Below, one piece after another: positions 1 to 10,478 of a DNA stretch of 64,000 nucleotides (positions within the stretch are counted from its first letter, which is position 1; each line of letters opens with the position of its first letter). The translations under genes and the position numbers were made by a program. The stretch spans positions 57,364-121,363 of the forward strand of contig BDSL01000169.1 of the NCBI GenBank assembly GCA_003116995.1. Reading direction: 5' to 3'. The notes under the pieces are model-generated. The model was given only the letters and a program-made list of their open reading frames with translations. It made no database searches and had not been told where the DNA came from. The DNA is from Yamagishiella unicocca (lineage: Eukaryota > Chlorophyta > Chlorophyceae > Chlamydomonadales > Volvocaceae).

Positions 1-110
1 GGCGGCGGCGGCAGTGGCGGCGGTGGTGGCGGCGGCAGCGGCGGCGGCAGTGGCGGCGGTGGTGGCAGCGGCAGCGGCGGCGGCAGTGGCGGCGGCGGTG
101 GCGGTCATTG
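1..110. repeat. GGC/GGT trinucleotide-rich low-complexity run
   Basis: Nearly pure GGCGGCGGCAGT/GGTGGC trinucleotides. It sits just past the last recognised exon of the YbeY-HAD gene, so it is either intron or an Ala/Thr-coding stretch on the minus strand. No acceptor site is visible inside it that would decide this. Confidence 0.8.
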
Positions 111-190
111 CCACCGTCTCAGTTGATCACATGCTCACACGTCGTTCCCCAAGTCACCATCCAACCCACTCACCGAAACCCACCTCTTAC

Positions 191-3100
191 CTGAACGCCG
201 CCTCCACCACCACGTGCGGCAGTGCCGCATCCGACAGCGCCTCTCCCCCGCGGCCGTGAACCGCCAGGCCCTACGCCAGCCGCAGCAACAGCAACAGCCA
301 ACAGTCAACAGCCAACAGTCAACAAGAGCAGGATTGGCAGGCGCGGTAAGCAAGCCACAGAGGTGCAGCGCCGTGGCCCCAGCACAACACAACCGCCAGC
401 CGTCTTCGCACGAAACACAACGCAGCACCTCCCCCGCCTCCCTCCGTCGCTCACCCAGCCCCCGGCCCCGCACCTGCAGAAACACTCCTGGGCCCTTCGG
501 CCACACCAGCAATCCCGGGTCCGCAAGCCCCGCGGCGGCGGCGGCCGCAATGGCGGCGGGCCTGGCCTTGCCTGTGGCGGCGACCACCGTCACACCAGCG
601 GTGATGGCGGCTCGGATGGCGGCGACGGAGCAGGGCAGGATGCGGCTGTGGCTGTCCAGCAGTGTGCCGTCTGGTTGGGAGGGAAGGAGCAGGAGGGCCG
701 GTTGGTTGGTTGTTGGGGTTGCTTGGTTGATTGGTTGGTTGGTGGTGGGTTAGTTGGTTGGCGGTGGGTTGGGCGTAGGGCGAGGCGTTCCTGTGCCCGA
801 GCGGGCCGTTGACGTTCCAACCAGCACTCAACTAGGAGCCACACCTATCCGGCTTCATTTGTCACCACTCCACTCCACTTCCCCGACGCTCGCGGACAGT
901 CTCGTCCAACACCGACACCCGACTCGCCCCCTCACCCAACACCAACACCGACACCCGACTCGCCCCTCACCCAATTCTGACAGCCGACTCGTCCCCTCAT
1001 CCCCTCACCCCCTCACCCAGGTCCAGAGCCACGATCGCCACCTCGCGAGTACGCTGGGGGCGGGGCCCGCCGCCGCCTGTCGTACTGCTATTGACGCTCG
1101 CGCCCACTGACGTGGACGGCGCGGCGGTGGCGGTGGCGGCGCCGTCAGCGTCACCCGAGGCGGCGCAGCAACGAATGGCGGCAGCCGGCGAGCGCGCCTT
1201 GGCGTACAGCCAGCGGCCAGCGGCTGGCCACGAACCTCCCGCCAGCGGCATCATCATTGGGACGGGGGCCCCCGCGCCGCTGGGGCCAGCGGCAGTGGTG
1301 GAGTACGACCCGAGGCTGGAGGCCGGTCCCGGAGGACCGCTCCGAAACCCACTCGCCATTGCCCCGGCGGCGCCGCCCCGCCGGCCGCCACGAGTCTGCC
1401 CAGCGGCGCCACCGCCACCGCCGCCTCCGCCGCCACCGCCGCCTCCGCCGCCTCCGCCGCCTCCCCTAGCCCCGGCTGATGCGCCCTTGGGCTTGCCGCC
1501 TTGCTGCTGCTGCTGCTTCGGCGCCTGCGCCTGCGCCTGGCTGCCCTTGCCTCCGCTACCGCCTCCGCCGCGGCCGCTGTCCTTTCCTGCTGCCTTCTTT
1601 CCGCCGTCCTTCTTGCCAGCCGCCGACTTAGACTCGGCCTCTGTCGAACCACCTTCAGCCAACTGCTGCCAAAGCGACCCGGCGCCCACACCCGCAGTGA
1701 TGCTCCGCACCGCCGCCGCCGCCGCGTCGCCGCCGCCGCCAGCGCGCAAGCCCCCCGCCGCCCCCTTCTCGGTCCCCTTGACCAGCCCCTCCACCTCCTC
1801 CGCCGCCTCCGCCTCCTCCACTGCCGTGATGAGCCCCTTCCCCTGCCAGCCCAGCTCCGCCAGCACCGCCCGCTCCTCCGCCGCCATGGCCTCGTGGGCC
1901 TCCTGCCCCCGCTCGTGGTCGTACCCCGCCAGGTGCAGCAGCCCGTGGACGAGCAAGATGCGTGACTCATCCAGGAGGGAGTGCCTGCGGCCGGGGGAGG
2001 GAGGGGGGAAGGCCGTCAATCGAATCCCAGGGCGAGAGGGAGGGGGTCGCCGGTTCCCCCTCCCGCCGCCTCCCCCTCCCGCCGCCTCGCCCTCCCGCCG
2101 CCGCCGCCTCCCCCCCCCGCCGGGGCTCACCCCCTCTCCGCCGCCTCCCCCTCCCGCCGCCTCCCCCTCCCGCCGCCGCCGCCTTCCCCCCCCCGCCGGG
2201 GCTCACCCCCTCTCCGCCGCCTCCCCCTCCCGCCGCCGCGTCTCACCCCCTCTCCGCCGCCTCCCCCTCCCGCCGCCGCGGCTCACCCCCTCTCCGCCGC
2301 CTCCCCCTCCCGCCGCCGCCTCCCCCTCCCGCCGCCGCCGCCTTCCCCCCCCCGCCATCAACGGGTTTCCCTCGAACCCCCCCCCCGCCGGGGCTCACCC
2401 CCTCTCCGCCGCCTCCCCTCCCGCCGCCTCCCCCTCCCGCCGCCGCCGCCTCCCCCCCCGCCGGGGCTCACCCCCTCTCCGCCGCCTCCCCCTCCCGCCG
2501 CCTCCCCCTCCCGCCGCCGCCGCCTTCCCCCCCCCGCCGGGGCTCACCCCTTCTCCGCCGCCTCCCCCTCCCGCCGCCGCGTCTCACCCCCTCTCCGCCG
2601 CCTCCCCCTCCCGCCGCCGCGGCTCACCCCCTCTCCACCGCCTCCCCCTCCCGCCGCCGCCTCCCCCTCCCGCCGCCGCCGCCTTCCCCCCCCCCGCCGG
2701 GGCTCACCCCCTCTCCGCCGCCTCCCCTCCCGCCGCCGCGTCTCACCCCCTCTCCGCCGCCTCCCCCTCCCGCCGCCGCGGCTCACCCTCTCTCCGCCGC
2801 CTCCCCCTCCCGCCGCCGCCTCCCCCTCCCGCCGCCGCCGCCTTCCCCCCCCCCCGCCGGGGCTCACCCCCTCTCCGCCGCCTCCCCCTCCCGCCGCCGC
2901 GTCTCACCCCCTCTCCGCCGCCTCCCCCTCCCGCCGCCGCGTCTCACCCCCTCTCCGCCGCCTCCCCCTCCCGCCGCCGCGGCTCACCCCCTCTCCGCCG
3001 CCTCCCCCTCCCGCCGCCGCGTCTCACCCCCTCTCCGCCGCCTCCCCCTCCCGCCGCCTCCCCCTCCCGCCGCCGCGGCTCACCCCCTCTCCGCCGCCTC

Positions 3101-5333
3101 CCCCTCCCGCCGCCGCGTCTCACCCCCTCTCCGCCGCCTCCCCCTCCCGCCGCCTCCCCCCCCCCCCCCCCCTCCCGCCGCCGCGTCTCACCCCCTCTCC
3201 GCCGCCTCCCCCCCCCCGCCGCGTCTCACCCCCTCTCCGCCGCCTCCCCCCCCCGCCGCGTCTCACCCCCTCTCCGCCGCCTCCCCCCCCCCGCCGCGTC
3301 TCACCCCCTCTCCGCCGCCTCCCCCCCCCGCCGCGTCTCACCCCCTCTCCGCCGCCTCCCCCCCCCGCCGCGTCTCACCCCCTCTCCGCCGCCTCCCCCC
3401 CCCCGCCGCGTCTCACCCCCTCTCCGCCGCCTCCCCCCCCCGCCGCGTCTCACCCCCTCTCCGCCGCCTCCCCCCCCCGCCGCGTCTCACCCCCTCTCCG
3501 CCGCCTCCCCCCCCCCGCCGCGTCTCACCCCCTCTCCGCCGCCTCCCCCCCCCGCCGCGTCTCACCCCCTCTCCGCCGCCTCCCCCCCCCGCCGCGTCTC
3601 ACCCCCTCTCCGCCGCCTCCCCCCCCCGCCGCGTCTCACCCCCTCTCCGCCGCCTCCCCCCCCCCGCCGCGTCTCACCCCCTCTCCGCCGCCTCCCCCCC
3701 CCCGCCGCGTCTCACCCCCTCTCCGCCGCCTCCCCCCCCCGCCGCGTCTCACCCCCTCTCCGCCGCCTCCCCCCCCCGCCGCGTCTCACCCCCTCTCCGC
3801 CGCCTCCCCCCCCCCGCCGCGTCTCACCCCCTCTCCGCCGCCTCCCCCCCCCGCCGCGTCTCACCCCCTCTCCGCCGCCTCCCCCCCCCGCCGCGTCTCA
3901 CCCCCTCTCCGCCGCCTCCCCCCCCCCGCCGCGTCTCACCCCCTCTCCGCCGCCTCCCCCCCCCGCCGCGTCTCACCCCCTCTCCGCCGCCTCCCTCCCC
4001 CCGCCGCCGCGTCTCACCCCCTCTCCGCCGCCTGCCGCTGCGCCGTGTCCAGCGACACCACCAGGTCGCCCATCAGCTTGACCGGCAAGTGCACCTGGGG
4101 TCGGAGGAGGGGGCCGTAAGGACCAGGATACGCGACATGGGCAGTGAAGCTGGCGCATAGGAGTCGGAGGGGGAGGGAAGATAAGCGACCCGTGGGTCGG
4201 CACTGAAAACCGGGGTTTTGGGGGAGCGGCGGAGAGAGCAGAGCAAGAAAGCCTCGGAGGGGCGTAGAGAAAAGCAGAGGGCTCACTAAATTGCCTTCGT
4301 GGGGGCTTCACAGGGGGCTCATACACAATAACCACGACCCCGGGCACCCCTCCTCATCAGCGGCTCAGTCCTCGTGTGTGTGTCCTAAAGACACACGCAC
4401 ACACACGCACACACGCACACACACCCGGTAGTCCAGCTCGTCATCCAGCTCGAAGGAGAGGACGTCCGTGGGGGCGTCCTTGCCCCGGTGGCGGCTGTTG
4501 AGCTCCCGGATGTGGCGGTCGTCGCACAGCACCAGGGACAGCACCGTCACGCCTGTAGGGGCAGGGGGGTGGACGGGCAAGCCGCGATCGTGAGGCGTGA
4601 GAGTGAATGAGAGTGGACGAGGAAGGAGGACGGAGTGAACGAGGAGGGTACTCTCTCGTTGCCCCTGCCTACTCGCACCCACCCATGCGGCCCTGATTCC
4701 GTGTCGAAAGCCGCCCCTGCCTCCCCGCCACCCGCCCCTGCCGCCCCGCACTCACGCGGCATCTTCCAGCCCTGCTTCGCCTGGGCCTTACGCACCAACA
4801 CCCGCTGAAGGGCCTCCGCCGCATCGGTCCGCAGCTGCTCAGCCAGGGTCTCAACCCGGGTACTGCAGGCGTTCTCCGGGAAAGGGGAAAGGGCAATGGA
4901 GCAGAACCGTCAGGTGTATAGGAGAAAGGGACTCTGGAAAACAGCGATCCGAGGGGATATGGGCGAAGTAAGGCTCCCCCGGGATATGTGTGGGGTGTAG
5001 GGCGGGCACTCACGGGGACGTCGCCAGCGGCTTGCCCTCCACAAGCAAGTCGACTCGAGGCTTGGTGCATGTGGGCGGGCTCTGGCGTCGTTTGCGTAGC
5101 GCGCCAAGCACGAAACGCCGCGGTGGCTCGTAGACAAAGCGGATGCCGCCATCCGATTCTTCAGGGCCTGCGCCGCCTGCTGGATGCCCATCGCTGCTGG
5201 TATCTGGGTTAGCTATGTTTAATACGGCTGACGTTTGGTAGCATGGGGGGCAGGGAATGCGGCGACAGGCGAGCGACGCGGCGACGCATGGCGACGCGAG
5301 TTGGCGAAGCCTGTCTGGTCCAATGCAGCGCAT
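191..5333 (-). CDS. YbeY endoribonuclease fused to HAD/Cof-type phosphatase (partial, continues left)
   Basis: Seven exons, read leftward: 5014-5333, 4756-4862, 4425-4552, 4018-4094, 1017-1984, 474-670, 191-270. All junctions are GT-AG and phases close. The ATG at 5333 opens an Arg/Ala/Cys-rich leader that could be an organelle transit peptide. The YbeY part shows DDRHIRELNSRHRGKDAPTDVLSFE and then the zinc motif HGLLHLAGYDH (H224, H228, H234; H-x3-H-x5-H). YbeY is a metal-dependent RNase for rRNA 3'-end maturation. A linker of about 250 residues rich in Gly, Lys, Gln and Ala, with a poly-Gly run, follows in exon 5. The HAD part starts at VALDL, whose next codon is split by an intron; exon 6 resumes DGTLLDS and contains ATGKARPAAI. 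Exon 7 gives GLAVHGRGGEALSDAALPH. Plant YbeY proteins are known as YbeY-HAD fusions, so the fusion is expected; the linker length is not. The HAD C-terminus lies off the left edge. An extra intron inside exon 5 cannot be excluded. Confidence 0.9.
2060..4020. repeat. Intronic minisatellite built from 5' splice-site copies
   Basis: Fills intron 4 of the YbeY-HAD gene (1985-4017). Units of about 32-36 bp, well over 40 copies, read on the minus strand as GGCGGCGGAGAGGGGGTGAG followed by ACGCGGCGG (or CCGCGG/CCCCGG) and a G run. The right edge of the array is the genuine exon 4/intron 4 junction, where the exon ends GGCGGAGAGGGG and the intron starts GTGAGAC. Each unit therefore carries the last exon bases plus the donor. 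Units near 3200-4020 are more uniform (GCGTCTCACC type). Units at 2100-3190 mix GCGTCTCACC and GGGGCTCACC/GCGGCTCACC variants with extra CCTCCCCCTCCCGCCG blocks. Confidence 0.95.
2355..2385 (+). repeat. Dispersed intronic element, short copy inside YbeY intron 4
   Basis: CATCAACGGGTTTCCCTCGA then ACCCCCC interrupts the minisatellite once. It matches the terminal block of the bZIP intron copy (ATCCACGGGTTTCCCTCGAG). Confidence 0.5.
4385..4424. repeat. (AC)n/(GT)n microsatellite abutting a splice donor
   Basis: Alternating CACACGCACACAC on the plus strand. On the minus strand the run starts as GTGTGTGTGCGTG immediately after the last base of YbeY exon 3 (4425), so the microsatellite itself provides the donor GT of intron 3. 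Confidence 0.8.
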
Positions 5334-5549
5334 GATTACGGAATATAAAAAGAGTTATGTAACAGGTTCTGTGCAAGAGTCAGCATAGTGAACTGTGTAT
5401 GACTATGGTCCCGGAGCCGAACCGGTATTGACGTGCGAAGGGCCTCACCTGTGTCATGGAGGTTGTGGAAGTTTGGTGAGGAGATAGTACTCACAATTCG
5501 TTGGTTGCTCCTATTCAGCCCTTAGCTTCGTCGTCTATAAACAACGAGG
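5334..5549. promoter_or_regulatory. Short divergent intergenic region, putative bidirectional promoter
   Basis: This 216-bp gap separates the ATG of the minus-strand YbeY-HAD gene from the ATG of the plus-strand isochorismatase-like gene. A TATA-like TATAAAAAG lies at about 5344 in plus orientation and a second TATAAA at about 5536, too close to the ATG to be a core promoter for it. No transcript data support a start site, so the promoter role is inferred from the head-to-head arrangement. Confidence 0.4.
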
Positions 5550-6810
5550 ATGGCAGCCCGTGCGCTTGGCCGGCTTCGACCGAGCACTTCTGCACTTTTT
5601 GTTTGCGATGTCCAGGAAAAGTTCCGGCCGCTGATTGCGGGCTTTCCAACGGTCATCGACACGGCCCGGCGGATGGTTCTGGGCGCTGCTGCGTTGGACA
5701 TCCCGGTTATGGTCACCGAGCAGTACCCCAAAGCGCTGGGCGCAACCGTGTCTGAGGTGGCGGGCGTGATTCCTGCTGGCACCTCCATCGTGTCCAAGAC
5801 GCTCTTCTCCATGTGCACGCCCGAAGTAGACGCCTGGCTCCAGTCAAAGCCTGACGTGCGCCAGGTGGGCTCGGCCTCGGGCCAGGCACGGCGGGTTGGG
5901 CGTGGAAAGACGCGGACCCAGAGCAATAGAGGAAATAGGGGAGGATGCCTCCGCCTCGGCCCTCCACCTCAATCCGTAGCTGCCCACCTGGCGCCGCACC
6001 TCCCCCCCCGCCTCCTCCACACGACGTGTGTTTCGCGCGAACAACCACAACCCCTGTCACCCCTCCATTCCCTCCCCCCTCTCCCCTCTTCCCCCCTCCC
6101 CTCCTGCTGTACCCCACAGGTTCTCCTGCTGGGTATCGAGGCTCACGTGTGTGTTTTCCAAACCAGCCTGGACCTGTTGGAGCGGGGGTACGAGGTGCAC
6201 CTGCTGGCGGACGGCATCTCCTCATCGCGGCCGCACCACAGGGCGGCGGGGCTGCAGCGCATGGCGCAGGCGGGCAAGTTGAGGGCGCGGAGGGGGTCCG
6301 GCGAGGCTTGCGAGGGGGTAAAGTTGCGGGCACGGAGGGGAGGGCAGGGGAGGGGAGGACAGGGGAGGGCAGGGGGAGCGGGGCGAAGGGGAGGGGCAGG
6401 GGAGGGGAGTGCAGGGGAGGGGAGGACAGGGGAGGGCAGGGGAGGGCAGGGGAGGGGAGGGCAGGGGAGGGGAGTGCAGGGGAGGGGAGGACAGGGGAGG
6501 GGAGGGGCAGGGGAGGGGAGTGCAGGGGAGGGGAGGACAGGGGAGGGGAGGGGAGGGGCAGGGGAGGGGAGGGGAGGGAAGGACAGGGCGAGCAGTTGCG
6601 GAGCGGATTACGGACGACAGAGTATCCCTGTGCACCCCCTCCATACATCACGCCTCGCCCTCCCCACCCGCAGGCGTCTTCATCAGTAACAGCGAGATGG
6701 CGCTGTTCCAGCTGGCAGGTGACGCCAAGCACCCCCGCTTCAAGGAGATCTCATTGCTGGTCAAGGAGGGGCAGGCCACCGAGGCGTTCACGTTTGCGTC
6801 GTCCTTGTGA
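5550..6810 (+). CDS. Isochorismatase-family cysteine hydrolase (ISOC1/2-like)
   Basis: Three exons, 5550-5864, 6120-6273 and 6674-6810, give 201 residues. Exon 1 encodes [13 protein letters not shown] and [10 protein letters not shown]. Exon 2 encodes [20 protein letters not shown]. Exon 3 encodes [19 protein letters not shown]. The family's Asp-Lys-Cys triad is present as D20, K61 and C116. Length and motif order match isochorismatase domain-containing proteins of eukaryotes, which act on small amides or vinyl ethers; the exact substrate is not predictable. Intron 1 is GT-AG. Intron 2 must start with GCAAGT at 6274 for the frame and family alignment to continue (MAQAG then VFIS), making it a GC-AG intron. 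Intron 2 also holds a long G-rich array. Confidence 0.9.
6330..6592 (+). repeat. GGGGAGGGCAGG-type purine tandem array in intron 2
   Basis: About 260 bp of imperfect AGGGGAGGGGAGGACAGGGG units, nearly all purine on the sense strand of the isochorismatase-like gene. It has many runs of three or four G spaced by one to three bases, the pattern expected for G-quadruplex formation in DNA or pre-mRNA. It lies between the GC donor (6274) and the acceptor (6673). Confidence 0.9.
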
Positions 6811-6889
6811 TCTCACGCAATGGAAACATGTGCAGAGCCCAGACGCAGCTGCCGATGGAAGCAGCTGCTGCTGGCGGGCAACAGCGACG

Positions 6890-7125
6890 TCAGCCCGTAT
6901 ACACGTCAGCCGGTGAACACATCAGCCGGTGAACACGTCAGCCGGTGAACACGTCAGCCGGTGTACACGTCAGCCGGTGTACACGCCAGCCGGTGTACAC
7001 GTCAGCCGGTGTACACGTCAGCCGGTGTACACGTCAGCCGGTGTACACGTCAGCCGGTGTACACGTCAGCCCGTGAACACATCAGCCGGTGTACACGTCA
7101 GCCGGTGTACACGTCAGCCGTCTGG
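6890..7125 (+). repeat. 16-bp tandem repeat, about 14-15 copies
   Basis: Unit GTGTACACGTCAGCCG repeated head to tail with few substitutions (GTGAACAC, GTATACAC, CATCAG variants). Each unit contains the self-complementary octamer GTGTACAC. It starts about 80 bp after the isochorismatase-like stop codon, so it probably lies in the 3' UTR or just beyond. Confidence 0.9.
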
Positions 7126-9690
7126 GGCGACAAGTGAAGCAGGAGCGGCCCTGAGCTCTTTCCCGAGGGAGGGAGCAGCGGCCCATAGGTGATGTTTTCT
7201 TGTAGCGATGGTTGGCCGGCTGCGACTGCACTGCGAGGCGGAGAAGTCCAATCTTGGTGTGTCATGCCCAAATGAGTGGGCTGAGTGCGGGGGCTGCAAG
7301 GAAAAACCGTGTACGAAGGAAAACCGTTTAGGACAGACGGTGACCTGGGGGTGAGGGGTAATGGATTTGCTAGTAGGGCGTAACGGGTGGGTCCAGGTGG
7401 GTCGGTGCTGGTCCGCCGGCCCCTTGCCCGCACTCGCCGATAAAGTGCGCGATGGAGTGCTGCCCCGGCACTGCAATCTGGGGAGGGAAGTCAACATTGA
7501 CGGTTGTAAAGTTTATATGTCGCAAAGCCTTAAGGTTACCTTTGCGCCTCATCTGTATTCAAGCCTTATCAAAGCCCAGTCGCTTGCCCCATCGTGCGCT
7601 GTAAGCAGCAACCTTATATTGCAACACGTTGCAGACGGGAGCTTCGTGTCAAACGCGAGTCACCAACCCAACCATCCAACCAAACACTGCACATCAGGTC
7701 ATCATCGTCTGGCCGAGATCACCCGTGATTGGCTCGCATGAGACAGTGGTGGCAGGCAGCGGCAGTGTTCGCCCCACCAGCCAAGTCCCACATGATGCCG
7801 CACGACTGGGTTGCGCACACAGCTCCAATACCGCAACATGACCGCGTGAGTCCACCTGACAGGCTCTCCGCACAACACCTGGCTCTTCGCTACGCTTAAT
7901 GCGTCAACAACAGCAAAACAGCAAATAAAAAAATAATGTGTTGCACGAGCGGCTACCACACGACCCGCAGCGTGCTGCACCGATCTTGTGCGGTATTCCA
8001 CATGCCGACAATGCGAAACGCCGTACAGTAGAAAAGTTTAAGAAACGGCCGCAACACACGACCCAAAACGACAAGAAAGAGTGCGCCAAAGGATGCGCGA
8101 AAGTGCGCGGTAGAAAAACAGGGGTCAGCGATCCTAACGGTACCATCACCCATGTGAGGGCATTTCAATGGGCATCTACCAGGGAGGAGACCCCTGGAGA
8201 CCTTAACAGCTTCCATCACGTGAAGCAATGAAGATGGTGGCCTGCTGCCTTCCTAACTCCCGGCCATGCACCAAGGAAGAAGCTTCCGGTGCCATCGCGC
8301 GTCCAAACCTAGATGACAACTGAGCACCGCACGGTGTCAAGCCTAGATGGTCCGACCCGCGGGTCCGCAAAACAACCCTGCGGTTGTGCCCATGTTCTCT
8401 TACGCCCTGGGCACACGCTCAGCAGTCTACGACTTAACGACCCAAATCCAGGGGGCCAACCGCCAGTCACGCCGTGGGCTCAACCGTTGCGGTTTGCTGT
8501 ACATGCTCGTCGCCAACATGCAACCCTCTGCTAGCGATCGCTCTACTTGCATCGCACCGTCCAACCATCGCTGCCAATCTATGCCATTACATCACAGTTC
8601 ACTCTGCTACGCTCGTATGCCCACACTATGCCATACCGGGCAACAAATAATGAAGGTAACACCGATCCACATCGCCATCCCATTGCCACACGATTTCTTG
8701 ACGCTCCTTGCATTTCCTACGTCGCTGCGGACAACCACTACCCCACACCACAGCAGGGCCTGAAGCCCGGGCGACACACGCTCTCGGTTTCCACTCCTCT
8801 CTTCCACTCCTCCCCCACGCGGCACCCGCGCCTGATAACGCACACCACGAGATAACTAATTCCATATACTCGTCGTGCACCCGCACCTGCACGCGGCGCG
8901 ATTTCACCCCGAATAAACCAAGTGCCGGTGGGTCGCGAGAGGGGTGGGTCGTACAGTTCTGCTAAACAGTTTTGCCAAACAGTTCCGTTTCATCAAAGAC
9001 AGTTTCTGCAAGGTTCCCCTTAGGGAGTATAAATCCTACCCAAAAAGCTATTCGCGCCACGCTCCTCATCCGACGACGTCAGAGCCACACGCACGACTCA
9101 GCTGAAAGAAACATGTATGGTGCCTGCTCTGCAATGCAACACACGCATGTAAAATGTAATCCCTAAGGAATGCCTTCAATCTATCAATGGCACAACGGTG
9201 CCCAGACGGCAGTACGGCACAGTTTGGCGCGATTGATGTTCGCACGGTTGCGAAACTAACGCAACGTTGGGGCATTTTACTCCGGCTTGTCCACAACTGT
9301 TTGCTAGTTGCTGAGGAACGCAGGAAGCCCAAGCGCAAGCGCAGGCCGGCAACTGTACGAGCTGCCTGGTCAGTACGGCCGCCGCGCCACAAACCCTAAA
9401 TCTCTCCAGACTACGCTTGCCCCCACTGCCCACTGACGCCCGGGCAACGCAACAGGTGGTGCAAGCGACAGGGACGCTGGGTGGATTGGTTCATTCGGGC
9501 GCCGGAGATAACCATCTGAGTATCCAACCCTTTGCTGCGCCGAGCCATTGAGTCAGGGGGCCATGACGGCTCACAGGCGAATCCCACAGGCAGGTCTGCC
9601 TGTACCTGCTGCCGCAAGGTCACCTCCCGAGCGCCCCCAGATCGCCGGCACGTCGGTGCGCTGGACACCCGTCAGACGGGGAGGGCGACA
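7126..9690. other. Intergenic, no supported gene
   Basis: Only short ORFs in all frames, none with recognisable motifs, coherent exon phases or coding bias. Composition is mixed and closer to average GC than the flanking genes. Confidence 0.6.
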
Positions 9691-9695
9691 GCGTC

Positions 9696-10163
9696 CTAAA
9701 AGCCAGTCTCGCCGTACGTCGGCAGCATGGAAGGAGACGCTGGTTGCATGCCGTACACGCACGGCATCAATGGAGACGCGTAGTACGGCACGTAAGCGGG
9801 AGGCCGGAGGCTTGCGTAGCAGGGCGGTGCATCCGGTGCCTCGTCTGGCCCAGGGCTGGGTTGGCCGTAGGAGCCATAGGACGGGGGGGCCATGGGCAGA
9901 GCAGGGGCTATGGGCGGAGGCGCTGTGGGTGGAGGCCCCGCGGGCGGCAGTATCCGGGGCGGAGACATTGCTGGCTGAGGCGCCCAGGGCGGGCGCACCT
10001 CCGCTGGCACCTTGCCACTTGGAGGCGCTGCGACCGAGTGGACGGCGACTGCGACGTAGCCCATCCGCAAGCGGCGGTTGTAGGGGGCCGGCGGCGGCGG
10101 CTGCTCCTGTGGAGCGCGAGCGCCGGAGGGGGGGACAGTGGCGTTTGGGCCCAAATGTGTCAA
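9696..10163 (-). CDS. Possible exon of a Pro/Tyr-rich protein
   Basis: An open minus-strand frame of about 155 codons with no initiating ATG (it begins at a TTG), so it would have to be an internal or terminal exon. It reads Pro-, Ala- and Tyr-rich sequence such as PPSYGSYGQPSPGPDEAP and ends ...LPTYGETGF. The composition recalls volvocine hydroxyproline-rich or disordered proteins, but no domain is recognisable and the overlapping plus-strand frames are also open. It may be a chance ORF in GC-rich DNA. Confidence 0.25.
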   Translation of the reverse strand: MTHLGPNATVPPSGARAPQEQPPPPAPYNRRLRMGYVAVAVHSVAAPPSGKVPAEVRPPWAPQPAMSPPRILPPAGPPPTAPPPIAPALPMAPPSYGSYGQPSPGPDEAPDAPPCYASLRPPAYVPYYASPLMPCVYGMQPASPSMLPTYGETGF

Positions 10164-10478
10164 GCCGTGAAGGGCGGATAGTGCTTTGGACTATTGACGT
10201 TCGTGCGGAGGGGTGGGGTGGTGTTTGTTGGGGGCCGGTTGTGTGGACCGCCAAGTGCTTCTTCTTAAAGCGCCATTGCAGCATGTGAGGCGACACAAGC
10301 CCCCAAAGCCTTCGCGCGTGTAGGTTCGTGCCTCGTCGTGGCTTGGCGCCCCGAATCACTGTCGGTATGAAAGAGAAACGCGGTTTACAAGTTCGGGGCT
10401 TTCATTACCAGTGAGCCGCACAGTGCACACCGCCAGTGTCCGCGCGAATATAGATAAATTTGGCAAGCGTTTTGCCAA

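Noticed and set aside
1091..4160. Very long plus-strand ORFs (up to ~996 codons) of Pro/Ser/Arg repeats resembling a hydroxyproline-rich wall protein
   Set aside because: They are the complement of the YbeY exon 5 and intron 4 minisatellite. All three plus frames are open across the same repeat, and the minus-strand exons with closing phases explain the region.
6890..7125. CRISPR-like array of short direct repeats
   Set aside because: The 16-bp units abut without spacers and the genome is eukaryotic.
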